37,348 nt of DNA from an uncultured Collinsella sp. (GCA_934654765.1 CAKUGX010000007.1:1-37348); one strand, 5' to 3'. Shown: positions 27,175-35,076, counted from the first letter of the stretch. Program-made: numbers and translations. Notes: generated by a model not told the origin, from the letters alone.

Positions 27175-27855
27175 TCAGTTCCCGGGTCTGCGCTCGGGAT
27201 ACTTGGCGGTGTAGCCCTCGATGTGGAGTGTCGAGGCGATGATTTCCTTGACCGTCTCGTCGGGCACATCGGGGTGCGTGCGGATATACATCAACAGTCC
27301 CATGATGAGGGTGTAGAACGTTTCGTAGACATGGTCGATGCGCAGCTCGTGATGGGCGACAAAGTCCACCACGGTGGTGTCGCAGATGTATTGCGCCACG
27401 CGCTGAACCACGTTGTGCAGAAAGCCGCCGTAGAGCGCGCCGCTGTTGGAAGTCAGGGTGTGCGGCAGCTCGTGGCCGCTGGCGACCAAGCGCTTAAAGA
27501 GCGGGGCGACGGTGTCGAGCGCGCCCTCGATATCGCCGACGGTGCGGCCGGCGTTCCATTGCTCGAGCTCGGTAATGAAGCCGTCGATCGCCTCGTCCAT
27601 GACGGCGGTGACGGCGGCGTCCATGTCGGCAAAGTAGTGGTAGAACAGCGAGCGGGTACAGCCGGCCCGTTTGGTCACGGCCGATACCGAAAGGTGGGAT
27701 ACGCCCAGCTCGGAGCTTACGGCGCGCACGGCATCAAGGATCTCGCGGCGGCGTTCGTCGCCCGACAGGCGCTTTGCCGCGCTGTCGGCAGGCACGGTGG
27801 CATCGACGGCGGGAGTGGCATCGACCACAGGGACGTTTGCCGTGTTATCGCTCAT
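27175..27855 (-). CDS. TetR-family transcriptional regulator
   Basis: The 226 residues have a TetR DNA-binding domain at about residues 35-85 (RREILDAVRAVSSELGVSHLSVSAVTKRAGCTRSLFYHYF) and an all-helical ligand/dimer domain ending YTAKYPERRPGN. The Ala/Asp/Val-rich first 30 residues are probably disordered. I chose ATG 27855 (MSDNTAN) over ATG 27873 because AAAGGCGG lies just upstream. It is divergent from the FAD oxidoreductase and upstream of the DUF5692 gene. Two matched dyads in the shared intergenic region are the likely operators. Confidence 0.9.
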   Translation of the reverse strand: MSDNTANVPVVDATPAVDATVPADSAAKRLSGDERRREILDAVRAVSSELGVSHLSVSAVTKRAGCTRSLFYHYFADMDAAVTAVMDEAIDGFITELEQWNAGRTVGDIEGALDTVAPLFKRLVASGHELPHTLTSNSGALYGGFLHNVVQRVAQYICDTTVVDFVAHHELRIDHVYETFYTLIMGLLMYIRTHPDVPDETVKEIIASTLHIEGYTAKYPERRPGN

Positions 27856-27914
27856 GTTTTTGCCGCCTTTCATCCGCTTTTGCCTGACCGTTCACCTAAC
27901 AGTCTTGAATATTG

Positions 27915-27952
27915 TTGACGGTTCGTCAATACTATTTTTGACATAATGTCAA
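27915..27952. promoter_or_regulatory. paired TetR-type operators
   Basis: TTGACGGTTCGTCAA (27915-27929) and TTGACATAATGTCAA (27938-27952) are two 15-bp palindromes of the form TTGAC-R-NNN-Y-GTCAA, centre to centre 23 bp apart. They lie between the divergent tetR-type and oxidoreductase genes. The -35-like TTGACG/TTGACA hexamers lie within them on both strands. Confidence 0.7.
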
Positions 27953-28044
27953 CAACGGCAGGTGAACGGCATGGGGCATGCCCAGCCTGCAAAAAAAGAG
28001 GGGTGCTGCGGTCTCGCCGGGCTGCGGCAAGAGAAGGGACAACC

Positions 28045-30822
28045 ATGATTCTCAACGGACCGGGGATTAGTTACACCGAGCCCGATATCGGCGCGGAGTT
28101 TGTGCCGCCGCTGCCGGAGCATCCGCGCGAGGCAATCGTCAAGCTGTGCGAGCACTGCACCAACCGTCTGCTGCATCGCGACGAGCTGCTGGGCTACGAG
28201 TACTGGTCGTTTGCCGAGGCCGCAACCGACGAGCAGGCCGAAGTGCTCTGCAAGATGAAGATGCGTCGTCCCTATACGCTGCCCGAGATGGTCAAGCTCA
28301 CCGGCATGCCCGAGGCCGATATCGAGAAGATGCTCGACGACATGAGCTACACGGGCTTGCTCGAGTACAACTGGGAAAACCCCGAGCGCGCCAAGCAGTG
28401 GGTGCTGCCCATGCTGGTGCCGGGTTCCGCCGAGTTCCTCAACATGCGCGTGAGCCAGCTCGAGGAGCATCCGGTCTATGCCAAGTTCTTTGAGCAGGCG
28501 TCCAAGGGGCCGCTGTCCAAGGCTACGCCGATGGTGCCGCCCGGAGGTGCCGGTATCGGCATGCACGTCATTCCGGTCGAGAAGGCCATCGACGCCGCAA
28601 GCACCTCGGTGCCGATCGAGCATATCGAGCATTGGCTCGACAAATACGAGGGTAAGTATGCCGCTAGCACCTGCAGCTGCCGCGCGAGCCGTCGCGTGAT
28701 GGGTGAGGGCTGCGCCGACGACCCGGCCGATTGGTGCATCGCCGTGGGCGATATGGCCGACTACGTGGTCGAGACCGATCGTGGCCATTACGTGACCCGC
28801 GACGAGGTTTACGACATCTTGCGCCAGGCCGAGGACAACGGCTTTGTGCACCAGATCACCAACATTGACGGCGAGAACAAGATCTTCGCCATCTGCAACT
28901 GCAACGTCAACGTGTGCTATGCCCTGCGCACCTCGCAGCTGTTCAACACGCCCAACCTGTCGCGCTCGGCCTATGTCGCCAAGGTCGAGAAGGACAAGTG
29001 TGTGGCCTGCGGTCGCTGCGTTGAGGTGTGTCCGGCCGGCGCTGCCAAGCTCGGCCAGAAGCTCTGCAGCAAAAAGGCCGGCGGACAGGTGCCCGAGTAT
29101 CCGCGCCAGGAGTTGCCCGATGCCACCAAGTGGGACCACACCAAGTGGTCGCCCAACTACCGCAACGACAACCGCATCGAGACGCATGAGTCCGGCACCG
29201 CTCCCTGCAAGACGGCCTGCCCCGCGCATGTCGCCGTTCAGGGCTATCTGAAGCTCGCGGCTCAGGGTCGCTATGACGAGGCCCTAGCACTCATTAAGCG
29301 CGAGAACCCGCTGCCCGCTATCTGCGGCCGCGTGTGCAACCGCCGCTGTGAGGATGCCTGCACACGCGGCCGTGTGGACGCCGCCGTGGCTATCGACGAA
29401 GTCAAGAAGTTTATCGCCCAGCGCGATCTGGACGCAGCGACCCGCTATGTCCCGCCCGTGGTGACTCCGACGCGTGCCGGCGGCTTCGATCAGAAGATCG
29501 CTATCATCGGTGCCGGTCCGGCCGGCCTGTCTTGTGCCTTCTATCTGGCCGAGAAGGGCTACAAGCCCGTCGTGTTCGAGAAGAACGAGCGTCCGGGCGG
29601 CATGCTCACCTACGGCATTCCCAGCTTTAAGCTGCAGAAGGATGTTATCGAGGCCGAGGTTGAGGTCATTCGCCTGATGGGTGCCGAGTTCCGCTATGGC
29701 GTGGAAGTCGGTCGCGACGTGACGCTCGACGAGCTGCGCGCGCAGGGCTTTAAGGCTTTCTACGTTGCCATTGGCTGCCAGGGCGGCCGCCTTGCCGGTA
29801 TTCCGGGCGAGGATGCCGAGGACGTGACCGTGGCCGTCGACTTCCTTCGCGAGGTTAACAGCGGCAAGATTGACGCGCTGCCCGGTCGCACCATCGTGGT
29901 GGGCGGCGGCAACGTGGCCATCGACGTGGCCCGCAACGCCTGCCGCCTGGGCTCCGAGCACGTTGAGATGTTCTGCCTGGAGAGCGAGGCGCAGATGCCC
30001 GCCAGCGAGGAAGAGCGCCGCGAGGCCATCGAGGACGGTGCGCACATCAGCTGCGGTTGGGGCCCCAAGGAGGTCCATCTGGACGAGGCCGGCCGTGTGT
30101 GCGGCATTACCTTTAAGCGCTGCACGCGCGTCTACGATGACGAGGGCCGTTTTGCGCCCGAGTACGACGAGAACGACCTGCGCCGCGTCGATGCCGACCG
30201 CGTGGTCATGTCCATCGGCCAGTCCATTGTGTGGGGCGACCTGCTGGCTGGCTCCAAGGTGGAGCTTGGCCGCGGTCAGGGTGCCCTTGCCGATCCTCAG
30301 ACCTACCAGACCGCCGAGCCAGACATCTTTGTGGGCGGCGACGTCTACACCGGTCCGAGTTTTGCCATCGATGCCATCGCCGCCGGCCACGAGGCCGCCG
30401 TGTCCATCCATCGCTTTGTGCAGCCGGGGTCCACGCTCACCATCGGCCGCAACCAGCGCCGCTACACCGCGCTCGACCGCGACGATGTCGTGATCGAGAG
30501 CTACGACAACGCGAGTCGCGAGGTTGCCCACGTGGACCGCGAGCGCGAGAAGGCCGCGCCGTTTAGCGAGTACGTCAAGACCTTTACCGAAGAGCAGGTG
30601 CGCGCCGAGACCGCCCGCTGCCTGGGCTGCGGCGCCTCGATCGTCGACCCCAACAAGTGCATCGGCTGCGGCCTGTGCACCACCAAGTGCGCGTTTGACG
30701 CCATCCATCTGGATCGCGACCGCCCCGAGTGCTCAACGATGGTCAAATACGAGCAAAAGCTCCCCAGCCTGGGCAAGTACGCGCTAAAGCGCGCTATCAA
30801 GATAAAATTCGGGAAGAAGTAA
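28045..30822 (+). CDS. multi-cluster iron-sulphur, FAD/NAD(P)-dependent oxidoreductase (GltD-like)
   Basis: The 925 residues are a fusion. Residues about 1-310 include a winged-helix-like part (YTLPEMVKLTGMPEADIEKML) and Cys-rich segments (STCSCRASRRVMGEGC, CNCNVNVCYALR). A ferredoxin motif CVACGRCVEVCP is at about 319. A GltD/Fer4_20 cluster region follows (CKTACPAHVAVQGYL at about 387, then AICGRVCNRRCEDAC). The FAD site GAGPAGLSCAFYLAEKG is at about 489, the NAD(P) site GGGNVAIDVARNA at about 620, and C-terminal CLGCGA and CIGCGLCTTKC at about 858-880. It resembles the NADPH-oxidising subunit of glutamate synthase without a glutamate-synthase partner. I set the start at ATG 28045, after AGAAGGG. 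Divergent TetR control is likely; the substrate is unknown. Confidence 0.88.
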   Translation: MILNGPGISYTEPDIGAEFVPPLPEHPREAIVKLCEHCTNRLLHRDELLGYEYWSFAEAATDEQAEVLCKMKMRRPYTLPEMVKLTGMPEADIEKMLDDMSYTGLLEYNWENPERAKQWVLPMLVPGSAEFLNMRVSQLEEHPVYAKFFEQASKGPLSKATPMVPPGGAGIGMHVIPVEKAIDAASTSVPIEHIEHWLDKYEGKYAASTCSCRASRRVMGEGCADDPADWCIAVGDMADYVVETDRGHYVTRDEVYDILRQAEDNGFVHQITNIDGENKIFAICNCNVNVCYALRTSQLFNTPNLSRSAYVAKVEKDKCVACGRCVEVCPAGAAKLGQKLCSKKAGGQVPEYPRQELPDATKWDHTKWSPNYRNDNRIETHESGTAPCKTACPAHVAVQGYLKLAAQGRYDEALALIKRENPLPAICGRVCNRRCEDACTRGRVDAAVAIDEVKKFIAQRDLDAATRYVPPVVTPTRAGGFDQKIAIIGAGPAGLSCAFYLAEKGYKPVVFEKNERPGGMLTYGIPSFKLQKDVIEAEVEVIRLMGAEFRYGVEVGRDVTLDELRAQGFKAFYVAIGCQGGRLAGIPGEDAEDVTVAVDFLREVNSGKIDALPGRTIVVGGGNVAIDVARNACRLGSEHVEMFCLESEAQMPASEEERREAIEDGAHISCGWGPKEVHLDEAGRVCGITFKRCTRVYDDEGRFAPEYDENDLRRVDADRVVMSIGQSIVWGDLLAGSKVELGRGQGALADPQTYQTAEPDIFVGGDVYTGPSFAIDAIAAGHEAAVSIHRFVQPGSTLTIGRNQRRYTALDRDDVVIESYDNASREVAHVDREREKAAPFSEYVKTFTEEQVRAETARCLGCGASIVDPNKCIGCGLCTTKCAFDAIHLDRDRPECSTMVKYEQKLPSLGKYALKRAIKIKFGKK

Positions 30823-30862
30823 AAGAGCGTAACGAGTAAGCGAACGGCGCAGAAGGCGGTTG

Positions 30863-30977
30863 GACAGCGAGCGGGCCCCAGACGTGGCGAGGTGCCTTGA
30901 AAGAGGAGGGCATAGGGCTTTTGCCCATGCCCGACGATTGAAAGGCAGATCGCCCGTCTGGGGCCCGCGCAGCGTCA
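30863..30977 (-). repeat. structured palindromic element, copy C (reversed)
   Basis: Read on the minus strand it has the same order as copies A and B: GACGCTGC, outer stem (CGGGCCCCAGACG with its exact complement), GCGATCTGCCTTTCAA, apical hairpin GGGCATGGGC-AAAA-GCCCTATGCCC, CTTTCAAGGCACCT and TCGCTGTC. The plus-strand outer arms are 30871-30884 and 30955-30968. It lies between the oxidoreductase and hypA. Confidence 0.8.
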
Positions 30978-31016
30978 AGCCGGCCGCCGTTCGTTAGAAC
31001 GGCGGGAGGATATAAA

Positions 31017-31445
31017 GTGCACGAGCTCGGAATCGTGTATCACATCATTCGCGATGTTGAGAACGTGGCGCGCGTCAATGGCGTGCGTCGCGTTTCGAGC
31101 GTGACGTTGCTGCTGGGCGAGGTCTCGGGCGTCGTTCCCGACTTGCTGCTCGACGCTTGGCGCTGGGCAGCAGATAAAAAGCCTATCACCGAGGGCTCGG
31201 AGCTTATCGTGGAGCCCGTTGAGGCCGTGACACATTGCGAGGCGTGCGGCCGCGACTACGCGACGGTCGAGCATGGCAAGACCTGCCCCCATTGCGGCAG
31301 CGGCGAAACCTACCTGCTGCAGGGCCAGGAGGTCATGATCAAGCAGATCGAGACTCCCGACGAGGACCCGGCAGACGCTGCCCCCGACGGCCCTTCTGAC
31401 GCCCCCGATGCCGTCGACGCCGCCAACCCCCTCCACATCGCCTAA
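31017..31445 (+). CDS. hypA: hydrogenase nickel-incorporation protein HypA
   Basis: HypA delivers Ni to [NiFe]-hydrogenase together with HypB. The translated MHELG start carries the Ni-binding His2, and the GTG at 31017 is preceded by GGGAGGA. Zinc-site cysteines are C74/C77 (HCEACGRDY) and C90/C93 (TCPHCGSGE). The fold segment VSSVTLLLGEVSGVVPD is typical. At 142 residues it is about 25 longer than usual because of an acidic Pro/Asp/Ala tail. No other hyp or hydrogenase gene lies within the window, so it stands apart from its partners. An IS110 element begins 46 nt after the stop. Confidence 0.93.
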   Translation: MHELGIVYHIIRDVENVARVNGVRRVSSVTLLLGEVSGVVPDLLLDAWRWAADKKPITEGSELIVEPVEAVTHCEACGRDYATVEHGKTCPHCGSGETYLLQGQEVMIKQIETPDEDPADAAPDGPSDAPDAVDAANPLHIA

Positions 31446-31449
31446 CTTG

Positions 31450-31493
31450 GTCGTTGGGGACGTTCTTAAATGACTAGTCAATCAAGAACGTCC
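31450..31493. repeat. REP-like palindrome (ACTAGT centre), copy 2, split by the IS
   Basis: GGACGTTCTTAAATGACT and AGTCAATCAAGAACGTCC (31458-31493) form a palindrome with two mismatches. The left side continues as GTCGTTGG. The expected complement CCAACGAC is found at 32906-32913, on the other side of the IS. The copy at 15297-15326 belongs to the same family. Confidence 0.75.
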
Positions 31494-31499
31494 ATTACA

Positions 31500-31710
31500 G
31501 TCGAAATTGTCAGCCCGGGACCGTCTCGGGCTACGATTGAGGCGCGCCCAGAACGGGCCGCCGACCGGGCGCCCGCGCACGGCCGAACGTCCCTGCCCCC
31601 GAGAGGGCCCGTTGGGTGCTGCCGGCGCGGGACGCGCCGTCCCCGACGGCTGATAGGAAAGTGCCGGGCAGGTGCCGCGGCTGGTAATGTGAGTGCCGAG
31701 GGGAGGCCAT
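31500..31710 (+). ncRNA. candidate IS110 bridge RNA
   Basis: From 5' to 3' there is a stem-loop AGCCCG/CGGGCT (31512-31532), then a target-binding loop closed by CCGCGC/GCGCGG (31573-31578/31625-31630). That loop carries GAACGTCC (31585-31592), identical to the left target flank 31486-31493, and CGTTGGG (31610-31616), complementary to CCCAACG at 32905-32911. A donor-binding loop closed by CGGC/GCCG (31647-31650/31695-31698) carries ATAGGAA (31653-31659), identical to the right end at 32896-32902, and GTAATG (31684-31689), complementary to CATTAC at 31493-31498. Order and polarity agree with the published IS110 bridge RNA design. RNA ends are approximate; expression is not shown. Confidence 0.75.
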
Positions 31711-31741
31711 CCGGTCGAACGACTACCGGAAGGATACCACC

Positions 31742-32875
31742 GTGAAAGCGCCGTCCACCAGACCCGCGGCCGTGCTCGGCCTCGACGTCGGCAAGTCGTC
31801 GCACTGGGCCTGCCTGATCGACCGCGACGGGGAGGTGCTGGCCAGCGCCCCCGTCCGCAACAGGGAGGCCGAGCTCGACGCGCTGTTCGCCTCCGCGCCC
31901 GCCGGCACGCTCGTCGTCGTCGACCAGTTCCGCAACATAGGGTCCCTCGCCGTGAGGCGGGCCCGCGCCGCGGGGCTCGGGGTCGCCCACCTGCCCGGGC
32001 TCGCCGCCAGCCGCGCCGCGGGCCTGTTCGCCGGCGAGGCCAAGACCGACGAGCGCGACGCCGAGGTGATCGCGCGGACCGCCCTGGGCGTGCCGGGCTC
32101 CCTGACGGGGGTCCCGGGCCGCGGCGAGGCCCTCGAGGCCGCCCGCGCCCTCTCGTCGCAGCGCGACCACGTCGTCGCCTGCGCGACCAGGGACAAGAAC
32201 CGCCTGCGCGCGGTGCTGCTCGAGTCCTGCCCGGCCCTCGAGGCCGCCGTCGACCTGTCGGACCGGCGGTGGCTGGAGCTGCTCGCCGGGTTCGGCGGGG
32301 CGTGGGGGATCGCCCGCTCCGGGGCCGGGGGCCCGCGGGCCGAGGCCGCCGGGGAGGCCGCGGCCGCCTCCACCGCGCCCCCGCCGGCGCTCGTCGAGGC
32401 CGAGAACAGGCAGGTCATGTTCCTGGCCGCCCGGATATCGGAGGCCCTCGACGAGGCCGGGGCCCTCGAGGCCGAGACGGCGGCGCTGCTCGAGGGCGAC
32501 GAGACCTACGCGTGCCTGCTCACCGTGCCCGGCATCGGCCCGAGGACCGCGGCGCAGCTCGCGGTGTCGGTCGACATCGCCAGGTTCCCGGACCACGACC
32601 ACCTGGCCTCGTACTGCGGCATAGCCCCGAGGGTGAGGAGCTCCGGAACGTCGGTGAGGTCGGTCAGGGCGTCCAGGCGCGGCGACGCGAGGCTCAAGTC
32701 CCTGCTGATCTTCTCGTGCAACAGCCTGGTGAGGTCCTCGGGGCGCTACGGCGAGTACTACCGGGCCTGCAGGGCGCGGGGCATGGGGCACGGGCGGGCG
32801 CTCAAGGCCGTCGCGAGGAAGCGGCTCAGGGCGATATACGCCGTGATGCGCGACCGGGTGCCCTACCGGGAGTAG
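31742..32875 (+). CDS. IS110-family transposase/recombinase
   Basis: The 377 residues have an N-terminal RuvC-like domain (DEDD_Tnp_IS110) with D15 (GLDVGK), D61 (VVVDQFRN, in the place of the usual Glu, as in some actinobacterial members), D103 and D106 (AKTDERDAEVIA). A Transposase_20 domain follows with LLTVPGIGPRTAAQLA and YCGIAPRVRSSGTS, which holds the probable catalytic serine. A low-complexity Ala/Gly/Glu region (about residues 200-220) separates the two. The GTG at 31742 follows GGAAGG. The frame is intact, so the element may be active. Confidence 0.93.
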   Translation: MKAPSTRPAAVLGLDVGKSSHWACLIDRDGEVLASAPVRNREAELDALFASAPAGTLVVVDQFRNIGSLAVRRARAAGLGVAHLPGLAASRAAGLFAGEAKTDERDAEVIARTALGVPGSLTGVPGRGEALEAARALSSQRDHVVACATRDKNRLRAVLLESCPALEAAVDLSDRRWLELLAGFGGAWGIARSGAGGPRAEAAGEAAAASTAPPPALVEAENRQVMFLAARISEALDEAGALEAETAALLEGDETYACLLTVPGIGPRTAAQLAVSVDIARFPDHDHLASYCGIAPRVRSSGTSVRSVRASRRGDARLKSLLIFSCNSLVRSSGRYGEYYRACRARGMGHGRALKAVARKRLRAIYAVMRDRVPYRE

Positions 32876-32884
32876 CCCCGGCGG

Positions 32885-32890
32885 TTGACA
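32885..32890 (+). promoter_or_regulatory. right-end -35 box of IS110 circular-junction promoter
   Basis: TTGACA lies 14-16 bp before the right end. Joined to the left end (ATTACAGT from 31494) it would face TACAGT (31497-31502 region) at about 18 bp, making a promoter that reads into the candidate bridge RNA and the transposase. Confidence 0.55.
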
Positions 32891-32913
32891 AAACTATAGG
32901 AACACCCAACGAC

Positions 32914-33233
32914 TACTTGTGCTAGATCATAAGTCATACAATTAGTCAAGTCATATCTGTTTAAACAAAATAGCGGCAGTACAAGCGCATTCGCACTTGC
33001 TTAAAATCGGTATCAATGAACAGCATGCTTGTATCTGTAAAATACATGACTTGATGAGCGACGCTTTAGTGGGAAATGAGTCGAAAAATAGCAACGTAAT
33101 CAACTTGTAACAAACTTAGACGTTTAAACAAATAATTCAACCTTTTGCGGATTCAGCCATAATTCCACAATCCAAACAGGTATACTTCGTTCATGTCGTG
33201 TAGGAAATACGTAGACAAAAAGGAGGTTATGTG
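32914..33233. other. A+T-rich leader region upstream of mannose PTS
   Basis: This is 320 bp without a supported gene. It has two identical GTTTAAACAAA sites (32959-32969 and 33122-33132), several AGTCA/AAGTCAT words near 32925-32955, and a -10-like TATACT at 33181-33186 without a good -35. It probably contains the PTS promoter and operator. The contrast with the G+C-rich IS immediately upstream is sharp. Confidence 0.5.
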
Positions 33234-34223
33234 ATGGTAAGTATTGTTCTTGCTAGCCATGGGGACTTGGCAGCTGGAATCAAGCAGACGGGCTCGATGG
33301 TCTTTGGCGATCAGCCGTCTGTAGCCGTGGTCTCGCTCGAGCCGAGCATGGGCCCCGACGACTTCCGTGCCAAGGTCGAGGAAGCAGTCGCTTCCTTCGA
33401 GGACCAGGAGCAGGTGCTCTTCCTCGTTGATCTGTGGGGCGGCACGCCGTTCAACCAGATCAGCGGGCTCATCGAGGGCCACGATTCCTGGGCTATCGTC
33501 ACCGGTGTCAACCTGCCTATGCTCATCGAGGCATATTCGCAGCGCTTTGACGCAAAGAACACTGCACATGCGATCGCAAAACATCTCGTGACTGAGGCTA
33601 AGGCTGGCGTGCGCGTCAAGCCCGAGTCTCTGGAGCCCGAGGAGAAGAAGCCGGCTGCGGCCGCCGCTGCTCCTGCAGGCGCCATCCCTCCGGGAACGGT
33701 CATCGGCGACGGGCACATCAAGATTGCCCACGTCCGTATCGACACCCGTCTGCTTCATGGTCAGGTGGCCACCACGTGGACCAAGCAGATCAACCCCAAC
33801 CGCATCATCGTGGTCTCCGACGGCGTTGCTCACGACGAGCTCCGCAAGACCATGATCGAGCAGGCTGCCCCTCCGGGAGTCCATGCCAACGTCGTGCCCA
33901 TCAAGAAGATGGCCGAGGTCGTCAAGGACACGCGCTTTGGTGACACCAAGGCCATGCTGCTCTTCGAGAACCCGCAGGATCTGCTCAGGGCCATCGAGGC
34001 CGGCGTCGACATCAAGGAAGTCAACATCGGTTCCATGGCTCACTCCAAGGGCAAGGTCGTCGTCACCAACGCTGTCGCCATGGGCGATGACGACGTCAAG
34101 ACCATCGAGGCTCTCAAGGCCAAGGGCGTTAAGTTCGAGGTCCGCAAGGTTCCTTCGGATTCTTCCGAGAACCTCGACGCCATGTTGAAGAAAGCAAAGG
34201 CCGAACTGGCCGCTCAAGCATAG
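33234..34223 (+). CDS. manX: PTS mannose-family IIAB component
   Basis: The cytoplasmic phosphotransfer protein has a IIA domain with phospho-His at H9 (VLASHGDLA), the DLWGGTPFNQ motif, an Ala/Pro-rich hinge (about residues 137-155) and a IIB domain with phospho-His at H175 (DTRLLHGQVATTW). It passes phosphate from HPr to the sugar entering through IIC/IID. The 329 residues match E. coli ManX in arrangement. ATG 33234 is 7 nt after AAGGAGG; a GTG one codon earlier is closer than usual. It is the first gene of the IIAB-IIC-IID set. Sugar specificity (mannose, glucose, glucosamine or another) cannot be read from sequence. Confidence 0.94.
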   Translation: MVSIVLASHGDLAAGIKQTGSMVFGDQPSVAVVSLEPSMGPDDFRAKVEEAVASFEDQEQVLFLVDLWGGTPFNQISGLIEGHDSWAIVTGVNLPMLIEAYSQRFDAKNTAHAIAKHLVTEAKAGVRVKPESLEPEEKKPAAAAAAPAGAIPPGTVIGDGHIKIAHVRIDTRLLHGQVATTWTKQINPNRIIVVSDGVAHDELRKTMIEQAAPPGVHANVVPIKKMAEVVKDTRFGDTKAMLLFENPQDLLRAIEAGVDIKEVNIGSMAHSKGKVVVTNAVAMGDDDVKTIEALKAKGVKFEVRKVPSDSSENLDAMLKKAKAELAAQA

Positions 34224-34241
34224 TAAAGGAGGGTCCGATAC

Positions 34242-35060
34242 ATGTCCGCGCTTACTATTGTTCTTATCGCGATCATCGCGCTGCTTGCCGGTATGGAAGG
34301 CGTTCTGGACCAGTTCCAGTTCCATCAGCCGCTCGTTGCGTGCACGCTTATCGGTCTCGTAACCGGTCACCTTCAGGAGGGCATCCTCCTGGGCGGCTCG
34401 CTTCAGATGATGGCTCTTGGTTGGGCTAACGTCGGCGCCGCCGTCGCACCTGACGCCGCCCTGGCTTCTGTCGCCTCCGCCATCATCATGGCGCTCGCCC
34501 TTAACGGCGGTGCCACCGATTCCGGCAAGGCCGTTACCGCCGCCATCGCCGTCGCCGTGCCTCTGTCCGTCGCCGGCCTGTTCCTGACCATGATCTGCCG
34601 TACCCTGGCTACCGCTATGGTCCACGGCATGGACGCCTGCGCCGAGAAGGGCGACTTCGCCGGCATCGAGCGTTGGCAGTACGCCGGCATCCTCATGCAG
34701 GGTGTCCGTATCGCCATCCCGGCCGTGCTTCTGTGCATCATCCCGGCCGAGGCCGTTACCAACGCGCTGAACGCTATGCCCGACTGGCTGTCCGGCGGCA
34801 TGGCCGTCGGCGGCGGTATGGTCGCTTCCGTCGGTTACGCCATGGTCATCAACATGATGGCCACCAAGGAGACCTGGCCGTTCTTCGTCCTCGGCTTTGT
34901 CCTTGCTGCCATCCCTCAGCTCACGCTGATCGCCCTGGGCCTCATCGGCATCTCCCTCGCCCTCATCTACCTTGGCCTTAAGGATCTGGCCAAGCAGGGT
35001 GGCGGCATGGGCGGTGGCTCCGGCGACCCGCTCGGCGACATTCTGAATGATTACGAGTAG
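34242..35060 (+). CDS. manY: PTS mannose-family IIC component
   Basis: This 272-residue membrane subunit has about seven hydrophobic helices, starting MSALTIVLIAIIALLAGMEG. Family motifs are QFHQPLVACTLIGLVTGHLQEGILLGGSLQMMALGWANVGAAVAPD and the C-terminal TLIALGLIGISLALIYLGL. With IID it forms the sugar channel. AAAGGAGGG precedes the ATG, 18 nt after the IIAB stop. It ends 16 nt before IID. Confidence 0.94.
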   Translation: MSALTIVLIAIIALLAGMEGVLDQFQFHQPLVACTLIGLVTGHLQEGILLGGSLQMMALGWANVGAAVAPDAALASVASAIIMALALNGGATDSGKAVTAAIAVAVPLSVAGLFLTMICRTLATAMVHGMDACAEKGDFAGIERWQYAGILMQGVRIAIPAVLLCIIPAEAVTNALNAMPDWLSGGMAVGGGMVASVGYAMVINMMATKETWPFFVLGFVLAAIPQLTLIALGLIGISLALIYLGLKDLAKQGGGMGGGSGDPLGDILNDYE

Positions 35061-35076
35061 GAAGGGAGTGATACAT

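Larger units (their letters stand above)
31492..32906 (+). mobile_element. IS110-family insertion sequence (about 1.4 kb)
   Basis: The element comprises about 248 bp of noncoding left end, a DEDD-type transposase and a 30-bp right end. Limits were inferred from the interrupted palindrome and from guide matches, with CC at both ends as the likely core dinucleotide; an error of one or two bases is possible. There are no terminal inverted repeats, as expected for the IS110 group. G+C and codon choice (AGG, GTC, CTC) are clearly higher and different from the surroundings, suggesting a donor of higher G+C. Confidence 0.88.

Noticed and set aside
26086..27918. 610-residue open frame on the plus strand across DUF5692 and tetR
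   Set aside because: It is antisense to two genes with clear family features and ribosome binding sites; its composition is artefactual.
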